A DNA stretch of 64,000 bases from JBDREC01 sp043820105 [NCBI: Pseudomonadota bacterium] (GCA_043820105.1 JBDREC010000090.1:124001-188000), one strand, 5' to 3'; numbered from the stretch's first letter, positions 43,680 through 52,998 are shown. Notes: generated by a model from the sequence alone, not told the origin. Program-made: numbers and translations.

Positions 43680-46600
43680 TTAATAAGATATATCAGCAAT
43701 TCCATATTTTTTCATTTTAACGTTTAGGGTCTGTCTTGCTATACCTAGTAAAGTTGCAGCTTTTGCCTTGTTACCATTGCATTCAATCAGAGCAGTTTCA
43801 ATAGCTTGTTTTTCAATTTCAGAAAGTTTTTTACCATGAGCACTATGTGGGCTTTGTGAAAATCTTTTGTCCATTTCAAGCAAGCTAGAGTTAATAACAT
43901 CCCCTTCAGTTAATACAATCAATCTTTTTATTTCATTTTCAAGTTCTCGAATATTTCCTGGCCAGGTATATTTTGTAAAAAGATTTAATACTGATTTATC
44001 AATTTGCTTTGAATGATCTGTATCATGTTTTTTTAGGAAATAATCAACTAATAGAGGAATATCTTCTAGTCTATCGCGCAGGGGTGGAATCTTTATTTCA
44101 ATAACATTAATTCTGAAATATAAATCTTCACGGAACTTGCCTTCATCAACCATTTGATTAAGATTTCTATTAGTTGCTGAAATAATTCTAACATCAACTC
44201 TAATACTTTTATTTCCACCAACACGTCTGATTTCTCCGTATTGTATGGCTCTTAGAAGTTTTTTCTGCATTTCAACTGACATTTCACCAATTTCATCCAG
44301 AAATAAAGTTCCTTTGTCAGCAAGTTCAAAAATACCACGTTTGTCTCTAACTGCATCTGTAAAGGCACCTTTGACATAGCCAAAAAGTTCACTTTCTAAG
44401 ATGCTTTCAGTTAAAGCTCCACAGTTTTCTGTGAGAAATTGATTGTCATTTCTCATTCCATTAAAATGAATAGCTCTTGCTATTAGCTCTTTTCCTGTAC
44501 CACTTTCACCTATTATTAATACTGGAAAATCACTTTTATTGACCTTATCTAGGATTTCAAATATTTCCATCATCTTTGGGCTTTGTGAGATTATCTTTTT
44601 ATAGTCATATTTAGCGGCTTCATTAATAGTTTTTGCCTTAATTGTCTCTTCAGCAATTTCCTTGCCTTCTTCTGTAATCATTAATCTGTTTTCAAGTTTT
44701 TCATTGAGTACACTAATTTGTTCATTCTTGTTTTTAAGGCTTGATACAAGCTTGGAGTTTGATATTGCTAAGGATGCCTGTCTTGCAAGGTTTGAGAGTA
44801 AATCAATGTCAATATCATTGAAAGCACCAACTTGAGTAGGATCATCAAGATACACAGAGCCAATTACTTTTCCAGAATCTATTAAAGGAAATGAAATAAC
44901 GGATTTTAATTTAAGTTTTTGAATGCTTTTTGATTCAAAAAAGTCCTCAGTGGCATTTTCAATATTAATAATTTTATCATAATTTATTGTTTGATTAAAA
45001 ATTGTTGAAGATATTTCTTGGACATAATCAGCAATATCTTTTTGTTTAAAATTTCTAGCGACTTCAACTTTTAGAATGTCTCCATCCAAAGCCTTCATTA
45101 AAATAAATCCGCGTTTTGCTCCTGAAAAAATAATAGCATTATCAATAATCATATCAAGTAAGTTTTTTAAATTAAACTCACTTGATAAATTCATATTTAT
45201 TTCTAATATCTTTTTTAACTTTGAATGATCAGTAATGCCTTCTTTGGAATATTTTATTTCATTAATAAATTCAGTAGCTGGTTTAATTAAAGGCAAATGT
45301 AAGAAGTTTGGTTTTAAAGTTTCAGGAATGTTTTCAAGAATGCTATTTATAATGATTTCTAGACTTTCTGATTGTTTTTTAGCTTCTTTAATTTTTCCAG
45401 TTGCTAAATAAAATTTACCATATAGTTCATGCAGCAATATTCTTGTTTGATATGTTAAACCGTCAATTCCAGATAAATCTATTCTATCAATAAGTTTCTT
45501 GCAGGTTTTAAGGTCATCGTTTGATAAGGCAATTTTTGCAGCAAGTAGATCTGCAAAAACATTTAGTTTGTAATCGTGTTCACATATTTGTCTTGCTTGG
45601 TTTAAATAGCTCTCAATTTGATCTGTTTTTCCAGAAATTTTCTTAATATGTACTATGTTTAAAAGAGTTTCAGCGTATGCAGTATTTAGGTTTAAGGATT
45701 TGAAAATTTCTGAAGCTTTCTGATAATAGGTAAGTGCATTGTCATATTCACCTTTATAATAATTTATATCTCCAAAAAGGCCATAATTATAGCCTGTCAG
45801 CTGGGTGTTGTTTCTTAAAATGGATAAATTTAAAGAGTCCTGAGCATATTTAGCTGCGTTTTTTAAATCACCCATATCACGATATATTAGACCAATATTA
45901 AAAATACCAGATTCCATTTCCATTGGTTTATCAAGGTTTAAGAATATATTGTAAGATTCCATGTATATTTCAAGAGATTTCGCCAGATTACCTATTTGCA
46001 AAAAGCAATTACCTTTGTTTTGCAAGATTATTGCTCTTCCAAAAATGTCAGAAGATTTTATGGATAATTCAATTGCCTTATCATACCAAGCTATTGCTTC
46101 TGCTAGATTTGACATTTGGAAGTGTATCATACCAATGTTATTTTGAATTCTCATAATGCTTGCTATGTTTCCAAGGTCCTCAGAAAACTCCAGAGAAAGC
46201 CTAAAGTCAGCTTGGGCTTTGGTAAAATCACCTTTATAATAATTAAGCAGTCCTGAGAGATTAAAAAGAGTAATCTTATCTTTTTCGGAAATATTTGCTG
46301 ATTTTTTTAAATTTTCAATTAAGTCATTTGCTTCCTTGTAGTTTGATAAAGATAAAAGCGCTGTTACTTTTAATAGGGTAACTTCAACAAAAACATCCTC
46401 AATTTTATCATCTTTTGCTAACTTAATAGCTTCATCATATATTTCAATACCCTCAGCTATTTGGCCCTTTCTGGTTTTGAGTAGACCAAGACTTGATAAA
46501 ATACGTGCCTTTTTGTGTGGATCAATAATCATTGCTTCTATTCTTGATAAGTATTCCTCAGATTTAGCAAATTCTCCAAGTTTTAGCATTAGTTTTCCGA

Positions 46601-49559
46601 GCTCAAGAAAACAGTTCTCTTTTATGTTTTCCTTTTCTCGGGTATCAATTGCACCCAAAGATAGGAGGGTCATTTGATACATATCCACAGCTTTTTCGAG
46701 TAGGCCATTATCCTGGTAGTATATTGCTGCTTCTTGAGAATATATAGTGGCTTTTGCATTTTCAGAAGCTTGCAGGAAATGATGAGCTATTGATTCTTTA
46801 TATTTATCTTCAAATTGATGGTATTCTTCAAGTTCTTGGGCGATTGCCTTATGGATTTGCTTTGCTTCTTTTTTTCCAATAATAATTTTTACAGAATCTT
46901 TTAATAAATTATCAGCAAGAGATAGGATGTTTACTTCACCTGCTATTGAAGATGAAGATTGAGATGCTAATTGCAATTTCTTCATGGTCAAAAAATTTCT
47001 AGCAATTAGGTTTTCAACTTTCAATAGCAAATCACCATGTGACATTGGTCTGTCCATTCTTTGAATCATAGAAAAAAGTGAATTAATAGTAATAGCTGAT
47101 TCAAATTCAGAAACAATAAAGACAATTGTTCTTTGAACAGGGTCAAGTGATTTGATTCTTTCAGATACGATATCTACGATATTTGTAGGTATTTCCTCAA
47201 ACTCAACTCTTTTTAAATTTATTGTTTTATTTTTAACAGTAAGCGCTGATTTTTCCAAAAGATTAGAAAGAATAATTATTATGTATCCAGGATTTCCTCC
47301 AGAAGAAATGTAGACTTGTTCTAAAAGTTCATCAGAGATTTTCTTGCTCAAAGAAGAGCTAATAATTTGTTCTGTATTTTCTTTGGAAAATCGACTAAGG
47401 TGGATTTCATCTGCCCTTGCAAAATAGGGCACCCTGCTCTTTATTGTTGAGCCAACAGTGTCAGCTCTTCCTTTATCAGAATTTAAAGTAATAATAATCA
47501 TTAATCGATTTTTAAGGTACTTTAATTCATCAAGAAAGAATCTAAAAAATATTATTTGATCCTTGGTAAGGTATTCAGCATTATTAATTATTAAAAGCCT
47601 TGAATGGTTTGTGATATACTTATAAAATCTTTCTGAAAGTCTTTTCAAAACAGAAGATTTAATGGCTGTTGGACCTTCTGAGATTAAATTAATATCTTCA
47701 GAAATTTTTCGTTTTGGCGAACAAAATTCAATAATATCATTAAGGGCATTATCTTCAGTCAAGGTCAGTTGCATTGTCTCAGCTTCAGCCAAGTGTGCAT
47801 GGTTTAAAAGCTCTTCAGTTAATCGCTGCTTGCCAATTCCAGATTCACCGGAAATAGTTGTTATATTAAGAGCTCGAGTATCTTTAAGATCTTTTGAAAA
47901 AGTTAGATTAAAGCCTCTTTTTAATTTTTCAATTTCATTTTCTCTGCCAATAAAAGATGGAATGGAAATGCTAAGCTTTTGAGATAGTTCAGCGCTTGTT
48001 AATAATTCACCTTTTATAAATTCATCTAGCTCATTAATTGCTTCTTTTTCTGATTGATAGCGCTTCCTGGGATCATATTCTATCATTTTTGAGATAATAG
48101 CTTCAAATTGGTCAGGAATATTTTTAACAAAATTTGAAATCGGTATAGCTTTATCATTTTCTATATCATCCATATAATTATCAAAACTATCAAAGGAAAA
48201 TGGGAATTTGCCAGTAAGCACATGATAAATACTGATGCCAAGAGAATAAAGATCAGAGGTAGCACAGGCATTTTTATCAAGCAAAATTTCTGGTGCTGAA
48301 AACAAAAAGGTGCCTCTTGCGATGTTATCTTTTTTTGTTGAAGCAAAGCCAAAGTCTATTAATTTAATTTCAATTTCATTGTCAGAATGTGATTTGAACA
48401 TGATGTTTGATGGCTTGATATCATAATGAACAAGATTTTTCAATTTAATATAAGCCAAAAGATCCAAAATATTATAAATAATAATTGCAGCATCTCTTAT
48501 GGTAATTTTTCGAATAAGGGTGGATAAAGGATCAAAGTCTATGTACTGCATGGTAAAATAAAATCTATCTATATCACGAATATAGGCAAAATCATAAACA
48601 GGGGCTATTAAAGGATGGTTTAATTTGCTTACAATAGAAAACTCTTCTTTAAAAAGTTTAACAGAATCAGGATTAAATTTCTGAGGATTAAGAAGTTTTA
48701 GTGCAAGATGAGTTTCTTTTTCAAGGTCATAGGCTAAGTACACATTACAAGAAGCTCCAGTTCCCAGTAGCCTTTCAAGCTTATATCTTTTTCCAATAAC
48801 TCCACCCAAACTTTTATCAAGCTCAATTTCTTCTTTTAAAAGAAATTTGTCAGATTTTACTTTTAAAATAGAAGAACATTTTTCTGGTATGTACTTTTTA
48901 AATTGATTAAAAATATAAATAAAATGTGGCCGTGTTAATGGCTTTGATGAGGAAGTTTCAAAAAGAAATTTTTTAGATTTAGCTTTTGCTTCAATTATTT
49001 CCCTGCTTAGGCGATCACCATATTTATTATTTGCTGTTATATAATAATTATATTTATTATCTTTTTCTTTTTCTGAAGATAATTTAATACCAATTCTTTC
49101 ATCCTCAATGATAATATCATCTTTTTTAAGTTTAGAAATTTGTTCAGTATTAAGTCCAAGGCATATATAGATAAGAAAGATTGTTTTTCTGGGATCCTCA
49201 AGTTTTTCTAAATTATCAAGAAATATAGAGATTGAGTTATCAGAAACTTTTTCAACTTTTTCAATTCTCTCTGTTTTCACATCCTGGGCAATATTTTCAA
49301 ATTTTTCAATTTTAGCTAAATACTTAAAAAATCCTTTTATTGTTGATACATATTGATTGAAAGTTTGTGAAGAAATATTGGTTTTTTTTACCTTATCCAA
49401 GAATTTATCAAGGTCCTTGGTTTTTAATTCTGAAGCGATTTTGCCTTCAAAATACTCCTGAAATTCATCAAGTCGCCTTTTATAAAGCTCAATCGTTCTT
49501 TTACTACATTTTTTACTTTTTGATAAAAAAGCAATATAAGCTGGAATGTGAATTTGCAT
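43680..49559 (-). CDS. Giant sigma-54 activator: recombinase-like domain, Ser/Thr kinase, P-loop NTPase, TPR, GAF, AAA+, Fis HTH
   Basis: 1959 residues. Residues 1-95 match the SAM-like core-binding domain of tyrosine recombinases. Residues 105-240 resemble their catalytic domain, but GLNTEQI replaces GLRxSEL (Asn137 for catalytic Arg) and the HxxR/Tyr end is missing. The kinase (258-516) has GTGASCNV, Lys288, HYDIKPSN (Tyr instead of Arg, a non-RD kinase), DFG and APE. An AAA-type ATPase has P-loop GESGIGKQ at 571. TPR helices run about 900-1430, GAF about 1450-1600. The sigma-54 AAA+ domain has GESGTGKE near 1685 and GAFTDA near 1731. A Fis-type helix-turn-helix ends the protein. It probably activates sigma-54 promoters in response to phosphorylation or ligand. 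Confidence 0.93.
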   Translation of the reverse strand: MQIHIPAYIAFLSKSKKCSKRTIELYKRRLDEFQEYFEGKIASELKTKDLDKFLDKVKKTNISSQTFNQYVSTIKGFFKYLAKIEKFENIAQDVKTERIEKVEKVSDNSISIFLDNLEKLEDPRKTIFLIYICLGLNTEQISKLKKDDIIIEDERIGIKLSSEKEKDNKYNYYITANNKYGDRLSREIIEAKAKSKKFLFETSSSKPLTRPHFIYIFNQFKKYIPEKCSSILKVKSDKFLLKEEIELDKSLGGVIGKRYKLERLLGTGASCNVYLAYDLEKETHLALKLLNPQKFNPDSVKLFKEEFSIVSKLNHPLIAPVYDFAYIRDIDRFYFTMQYIDFDPLSTLIRKITIRDAAIIIYNILDLLAYIKLKNLVHYDIKPSNIMFKSHSDNEIEIKLIDFGFASTKKDNIARGTFLFSAPEILLDKNACATSDLYSLGISIYHVLTGKFPFSFDSFDNYMDDIENDKAIPISNFVKNIPDQFEAIISKMIEYDPRKRYQSEKEAINELDEFIKGELLTSAELSQKLSISIPSFIGRENEIEKLKRGFNLTFSKDLKDTRALNITTISGESGIGKQRLTEELLNHAHLAEAETMQLTLTEDNALNDIIEFCSPKRKISEDINLISEGPTAIKSSVLKRLSERFYKYITNHSRLLIINNAEYLTKDQIIFFRFFLDELKYLKNRLMIIITLNSDKGRADTVGSTIKSRVPYFARADEIHLSRFSKENTEQIISSSLSKKISDELLEQVYISSGGNPGYIIIILSNLLEKSALTVKNKTINLKRVEFEEIPTNIVDIVSERIKSLDPVQRTIVFIVSEFESAITINSLFSMIQRMDRPMSHGDLLLKVENLIARNFLTMKKLQLASQSSSSIAGEVNILSLADNLLKDSVKIIIGKKEAKQIHKAIAQELEEYHQFEDKYKESIAHHFLQASENAKATIYSQEAAIYYQDNGLLEKAVDMYQMTLLSLGAIDTREKENIKENCFLELGKLMLKLGEFAKSEEYLSRIEAMIIDPHKKARILSSLGLLKTRKGQIAEGIEIYDEAIKLAKDDKIEDVFVEVTLLKVTALLSLSNYKEANDLIENLKKSANISEKDKITLFNLSGLLNYYKGDFTKAQADFRLSLEFSEDLGNIASIMRIQNNIGMIHFQMSNLAEAIAWYDKAIELSIKSSDIFGRAIILQNKGNCFLQIGNLAKSLEIYMESYNIFLNLDKPMEMESGIFNIGLIYRDMGDLKNAAKYAQDSLNLSILRNNTQLTGYNYGLFGDINYYKGEYDNALTYYQKASEIFKSLNLNTAYAETLLNIVHIKKISGKTDQIESYLNQARQICEHDYKLNVFADLLAAKIALSNDDLKTCKKLIDRIDLSGIDGLTYQTRILLHELYGKFYLATGKIKEAKKQSESLEIIINSILENIPETLKPNFLHLPLIKPATEFINEIKYSKEGITDHSKLKKILEINMNLSSEFNLKNLLDMIIDNAIIFSGAKRGFILMKALDGDILKVEVARNFKQKDIADYVQEISSTIFNQTINYDKIINIENATEDFFESKSIQKLKLKSVISFPLIDSGKVIGSVYLDDPTQVGAFNDIDIDLLSNLARQASLAISNSKLVSSLKNKNEQISVLNEKLENRLMITEEGKEIAEETIKAKTINEAAKYDYKKIISQSPKMMEIFEILDKVNKSDFPVLIIGESGTGKELIARAIHFNGMRNDNQFLTENCGALTESILESELFGYVKGAFTDAVRDKRGIFELADKGTLFLDEIGEMSVEMQKKLLRAIQYGEIRRVGGNKSIRVDVRIISATNRNLNQMVDEGKFREDLYFRINVIEIKIPPLRDRLEDIPLLVDYFLKKHDTDHSKQIDKSVLNLFTKYTWPGNIRELENEIKRLIVLTEGDVINSSLLEMDKRFSQSPHSAHGKKLSEIEKQAIETALIECNGNKAKAATLLGIARQTLNVKMKKYGIADISY

Positions 49560-49615
49560 TAATAATAACCTTTTTTCTATTTAACATAAAAAAGTTTAAC
49601 ATAAAAAACAACTCT

Positions 49616-49644
49616 ATCTTAGCTAAAATATTATGGGATTTCAA
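49616..49644 (-). promoter_or_regulatory. Sigma-70 promoter of the giant regulator gene
   Basis: On the minus strand TTGAAA (49644-49639), a 17-bp spacer and TAAGAT (49621-49616). Downstream the leader contains two copies of TTTAACATAAAAAA as read on the plus strand (about 49579-49606), a possible operator. Confidence 0.45.
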
Positions 49645-49785
49645 TAAATTTTTAATAAGTGCTGGTTGCTGGTGATAAAATGGAAAGCAGGTTTCAGAGT
49701 TTATTGTAAAAATTTAATTCCATTTTTTATATATTCAGTAACTTATCTAAATGCATGCTTTTTGAATGGTTGAAAGTATTTTATA

Positions 49786-49986
49786 TTACCACAGGGGCAC
49801 AGAGACACAGAGATAAGAAAAAAATGACTTTAAAGTTTTACTTTAAAGTTATTTTTTAGGAGTTTTTGTTGAATGAATTTTTTACTCTTTTTAGTATGTG
49901 GGTGAAAATAACAGTGGTCTAGAAAAAATCTTAAAAAAGTATTTTAAATGGAATTTAAAATACTTTTTTTCCTAACTCTGTGGTAA
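49786..49986. mobile_element. MITE-like element with TTACCACAG terminal inverted repeats
   Basis: TTACCACAG at the left end and CTGTGGTAA at the right end are exact inverted repeats. Next to the left end is a short tandem repeat CACAGGGG/CACAGAGA of the kind found dispersed in many bacterial genomes. Inside are a duplicated ACTTTAAAGT and a 17-bp perfect hairpin. There is no reading frame. No clear target-site duplication was found, so the mobile nature is inferred. Confidence 0.35.
49933..49970 (+). terminator. Perfect 17-bp AT-rich hairpin followed by T-run
   Basis: AAAAAAGTATTTTAAAT and its exact reverse complement are separated by GGA; the right arm ends in seven T. It could terminate transcription in either direction but has no obvious gene upstream on the plus strand. 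It may instead be internal structure of the surrounding element. Confidence 0.4.
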
Positions 49987-50158
49987 AAAAAATGTCCAAA
50001 TTAAGCACAAAACACTCATGAACACCTTTTCCCAAAGATAGCTTGCGCAATGCGGATCATTCTTAATATTTCAAGAAATTAATCACCTTTAACATAAAAA
50101 AATCATTACCAAAAACATAACTTGCCGTAATCAAAGCACATAAATTCTGGCAATATTT

Positions 50159-50174
50159 TGGCACAAGGCATGCA
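50159..50174 (+). promoter_or_regulatory. Sigma-54 (-24/-12) promoter of the 50277 lipoprotein gene
   Basis: TGGCACAAGGCATGCA matches TGGCAC at -24 and TGCA at -12 with exact spacing. A weaker overlapping element TGGCAATATTTTGGCA starts 11 bases earlier. Transcription would start near 50185, giving a leader of about 90 bases that contains an inverted heptad array. Confidence 0.8.
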
Positions 50175-50201
50175 TATTATAATTGTAGATTTAAGAAAAT
50201 T

Positions 50202-50264
50202 TTAAGTCGTAAGTCGTAAGTCGTAAGTTATACTTACCACTTACCACTTACCACTTACCACTTT
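50202..50264. repeat. Inverted pair of heptad arrays in a lipoprotein 5' leader
   Basis: Left half: four units of AAGTCGT. Right half: five units of CTTACCA. Three bases separate them and the halves pair with one mismatch per unit. The array lies between the sigma-54 start site and the GGAGGGG Shine-Dalgarno sequence, so the stem would be part of the message. Confidence 0.85.
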
Positions 50265-50276
50265 TTCGGAGGGGAA

Positions 50277-51716
50277 ATGCTAAAGCCCATTATCAAAATA
50301 AAATCATTATTAATCCTGATAACAGCTTTTGCTGTATTCTTAGCAGGTTGCAATGAATCACAAAGACAAGGATTTAGGTCAGCAGGACCTGGCTTTAATT
50401 CTGCTAATCAAGCAAAATACGCAAAATTCAAACAGTTTCAATCTCTAAATAGACATAGAAAACAAGCTTATGATGGAAAACTTAATGGACTTAAAGCTCA
50501 GCAAGATATGATGAAAGAAATCATGGAAGCCAAAATGGATGCAGCCAAATCTCAAGCAGATTTAACCAAGAAAGTAGCAATAGGCTCAGCTATAGCAGTT
50601 GGCGGAACAGCCATAGGAGCAGGAATAGCAGCTGCAATTCAAAATAGAAAAGCCAAAAAGCACGCAGCAGCAAATCCTAGATATGATGAAAATTATTATA
50701 AAATGCAAAAAGCCCTATTAGAATCAAAAAAGGAAATTGCAATTGCCCTTATTAATAAAGGTTTAGTTGGTGGTAGAGGAAGCTGTCCAAAAGAAAAACC
50801 AGAACTATGTGGAGAAGCCGCAGATAAAGCCTGCCAAATATGCAAATCATCAGAAGCAAGAATTGATTGTAGGTGTACAAATTATCTTAATCAATTCGAA
50901 TTAAGTGCCTTCGGTGGAAACTTGGCAGGAGTTCAGGCTTGGTGTGATTCAAGGACAAAAAAGCCAGATACTTCAGGCAGAACTCCAGCTCAAGCTCAAC
51001 CAGAAGCTCCAGATGCACAACCTGATTTGCCAACTGCTGAACTAAAATTTGAAGAGCTTGATGCAGTAGAAGAGCCTGAAGCACCAGAGGCTCCAGTTCT
51101 TCAAATTGATCAGTGCATGGCTGATGCCTCAACCAAAGGTTGTGATGCTGTGATTGAGGAGTGTGCGGGTGACTCTTCAAGTACAAAATATGCTTGTAGT
51201 GAAATGTGGTCTAGTTGTAGTTTTGATTCTTCACCTGGTTGTAAAAAACTAGCACAGAGTTATTATCAAGAACTGGAAGCACAGGGGCATTTATTACAAA
51301 AAGAATCTAGGAGTTTGGCAGTTGCTCAAGTTGGTGATAGTAAACTTTATTTTGATAAAGATGGAAATTTAAGAAAAATGCAGCGTTCGAATGGGTATCA
51401 TGAAATGTACAATGCCAATGGAGAGTCTATTGCAACATATTATAATGCTGAATCCGGAAATTTTAGAGGTTTTACAAGTGCAACAATTGAAGTCAATGGT
51501 AGTATATATAATATAAGTGAACATAGTCTTAAAGAGACAAAGTCTAATGGTAATGTTCATATAAGTATAGAACATGAACCATATGATGGTATTTATGACG
51601 AATTAGTTATTTATAATATAGGTGGCAAAATGGTTTCTAGAACAAAAGGATATAGGAGTGAGTCAAATGAGTGGAGACAATGGTTCAATGCGCAAGTTCA
51701 AGCTCAGAATATATAG
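50277..51716 (+). CDS. Large lipoprotein of unknown function with Cys-rich and Pro/Glu-rich regions
   Basis: 479 residues; lipobox FLAGC. Residues 25-100 form a helical Lys/Gln/Met-rich segment, then a Gly/Ala hydrophobic stretch (IGSAIAVGGTAIGAGIAAAI), which could insert in a membrane. Next come a Cys-rich segment (CPKEKPELCGEAADKACQIC and CRC), a Pro/Glu/Ala linker, a second Cys-rich part, and a C-terminal beta region of repeated NG turns (NANGESIATYYNAESGNFRG). No family recognised. A perfect sigma-54 element and strong Shine-Dalgarno sequence precede it. Confidence 0.78.
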   Translation: MLKPIIKIKSLLILITAFAVFLAGCNESQRQGFRSAGPGFNSANQAKYAKFKQFQSLNRHRKQAYDGKLNGLKAQQDMMKEIMEAKMDAAKSQADLTKKVAIGSAIAVGGTAIGAGIAAAIQNRKAKKHAAANPRYDENYYKMQKALLESKKEIAIALINKGLVGGRGSCPKEKPELCGEAADKACQICKSSEARIDCRCTNYLNQFELSAFGGNLAGVQAWCDSRTKKPDTSGRTPAQAQPEAPDAQPDLPTAELKFEELDAVEEPEAPEAPVLQIDQCMADASTKGCDAVIEECAGDSSSTKYACSEMWSSCSFDSSPGCKKLAQSYYQELEAQGHLLQKESRSLAVAQVGDSKLYFDKDGNLRKMQRSNGYHEMYNANGESIATYYNAESGNFRGFTSATIEVNGSIYNISEHSLKETKSNGNVHISIEHEPYDGIYDELVIYNIGGKMVSRTKGYRSESNEWRQWFNAQVQAQNI

Positions 51717-52274
51717 GTAGTAAAAAGTGCCATGCTACTTCCGGTGAGTGTCAAGAAAGTTAAAATGAAAAGTGCCACGTCACTATTAAAATAAGAGAGC
51801 AAAAACTGCTTTACTTCAGAACACCGGTCATGAGGATCAAGCATCTAGGATCAAATTTTCAATAGTCAATAGTCAACTCTCAATTTTGTGTGAAATAGAT
51901 TAGTTTCAATGATCTTGCCAAATTAGCAATAATTAATAATTAATTAATTTTATTTTTTACGAAGTGTAAAAAATCCTTCCAAAGCTTATCAAAACTCAGA
52001 TCTTTACTAAATAATTCTACGGAATTCCAGGCGCTATTTAGTGTGTCAGTTTGGATTTTATTTATTTCATTATAAAGTGACTTTGGTAATATAGTTTTTC
52101 TAGGAACCCATAAAGTGCCAGGCGACAATAATGCAAAAAGGTACATGCACTTTTAGAGGCAAAAAATGCCACGTTACAAGCGGTAGAAAAAACAATCAAT
52201 TTTCAATAATCAATGAATACTTTGGTCACCAGTCGCCAGAGCACCAGTTACCAGCAAGATAGAAGATATTTCCA

Positions 52275-52361
52275 GACTTACCACTTATAGCTTACCACTT
52301 ACCACTTACAGCTTACCACTTACCACTTGTTCCCTTGCGCTCTTGTTCCCTTGTTGTGCCA
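52275..52361. repeat. Composite array: CTTACCA heptads joined to TTGTTCCC octads
   Basis: Seven to eight CTTACCA/CTTATAG/CTTACAG units run without a break into TTGTTCCC, TTGCGCTC, TTGTTCCC, TTGTTG. It is the only place in the window where two unit families share one array. Confidence 0.8.
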
Positions 52362-52392
52362 GCCTACTTCCGTTAACGTTCGGGTTCTCCCA

Positions 52393-52443
52393 CGTTTCGT
52401 TGAAAATAATCAATAATTAATAAATAATAAATAATAATTAATT
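52393..52443. repeat. Heptad array, unit AATAATA/AATAATT
   Basis: Seven units, the same family as at 5791 and 40621. Confidence 0.72.
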
Positions 52444-52585
52444 TTAAGATTGGGGAGCGAGACCAGGTGTTATCTTTGCTAGCAACTAGCAACTAAAAAG
52501 GTCACCAGAGCGCCAGAACACCAGTGCCTATGAATATGTTATTGAAAATTATCTGAATAGAATCTGTATTTAAATTTTGATATTG

Positions 52586-52977
52586 CTAGATATTCAGCAC
52601 CTCACTAACAAGCTTCATTGCCTTGGCCTCAGACAAGTTTTTAAGGGGTTTTCCTTTGCGATATTTGCAAAAGAGCTTTTTAACCTTTCTTCGTTTTCCA
52701 CAGGCGATGCTTCTTACATTAATTCTTCTTTGGGTAGTTTTTCTCCTTTTTCTTTTAGGTTTAAGTAGAGCTCGGCGACAGCTCTGTGGATGGCTGAGCC
52801 AAAGACCAGGGACTCAGGCACGAATTCAGGATTAAGTTTTAGTTCATAGTAGAGGTAATATTTCTTTGGGCAGATTAAGAAGGTGTTAAGCATGCTTTTA
52901 GATAGGTGGGGTAGTTCTCTTGCTGAATTAAACGTGTGTTTATCAACAAGGGAGTTTAGATTTTCTAAATTTTTCAT
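52586..52977 (-). pseudogene. Decayed PD-(D/E)XK (RecB-like) nuclease gene
   Basis: The first 87 codons (52977-52714) read LSKSMLNTFLICPKKYYLYYELKL and LVFGSAIHRAVAE, the N-terminal Cys and His motifs of RecB/Cas4-like exonucleases. The frame then stops, before the catalytic D...ExK region. Beyond the stop, coding-like fragments remain in two frames, the last ending KNLSEAKAMKLVSEVLNI at 52586. AAAGGAAA precedes the ATG at 52977. With the Rad52-like gene just upstream, this looks like the remains of a phage-type exonuclease/annealing-protein pair. Confidence 0.65.
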
Positions 52978-52998
52978 AGTGTTTCCTTTCATAAAATT

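Larger units (their letters stand above)
49560..50276. other. Regulatory gap between the giant regulator and a sigma-54-dependent lipoprotein gene
   Basis: No gene is seen. From left to right it holds the regulator's promoter with the duplicated TTTAACATAAAAAA motif, a 201-bp repeat-like element with 9-bp terminal inverted repeats, a third TTTAACATAAAAAA copy near 50093, the sigma-54 element and a heptad array in the lipoprotein leader. Confidence 0.7.
51717..52585. other. Gene-poor repeat cluster
   Basis: About 870 bases without a credible gene. It contains nearly every heptad unit family of the window in separate blocks: AGTCAAT (51853-51895), AATAATT (51927-51951), CACCAGT (52218-52257), CTTACCA (52275-52331), TTGTTCCC (52327-52361), AATAATA (52393-52443) and CCAGAGC/ACCAG (52498-52530). 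Four copies of a degenerate AAAAGTGCCAnG motif lie at about 51725, 51767, 52112 and 52160. A 68-codon minus-strand frame (51940-52146) could be a gene remnant. Confidence 0.7.

Noticed and set aside
51940-52146. 68-codon minus-strand frame
   Set aside because: No Shine-Dalgarno sequence, the first codons overlap dispersed AAAGTGCCAGG-type repeats, and it lies in a repeat cluster. It may be a gene remnant, but there is not enough to call one.
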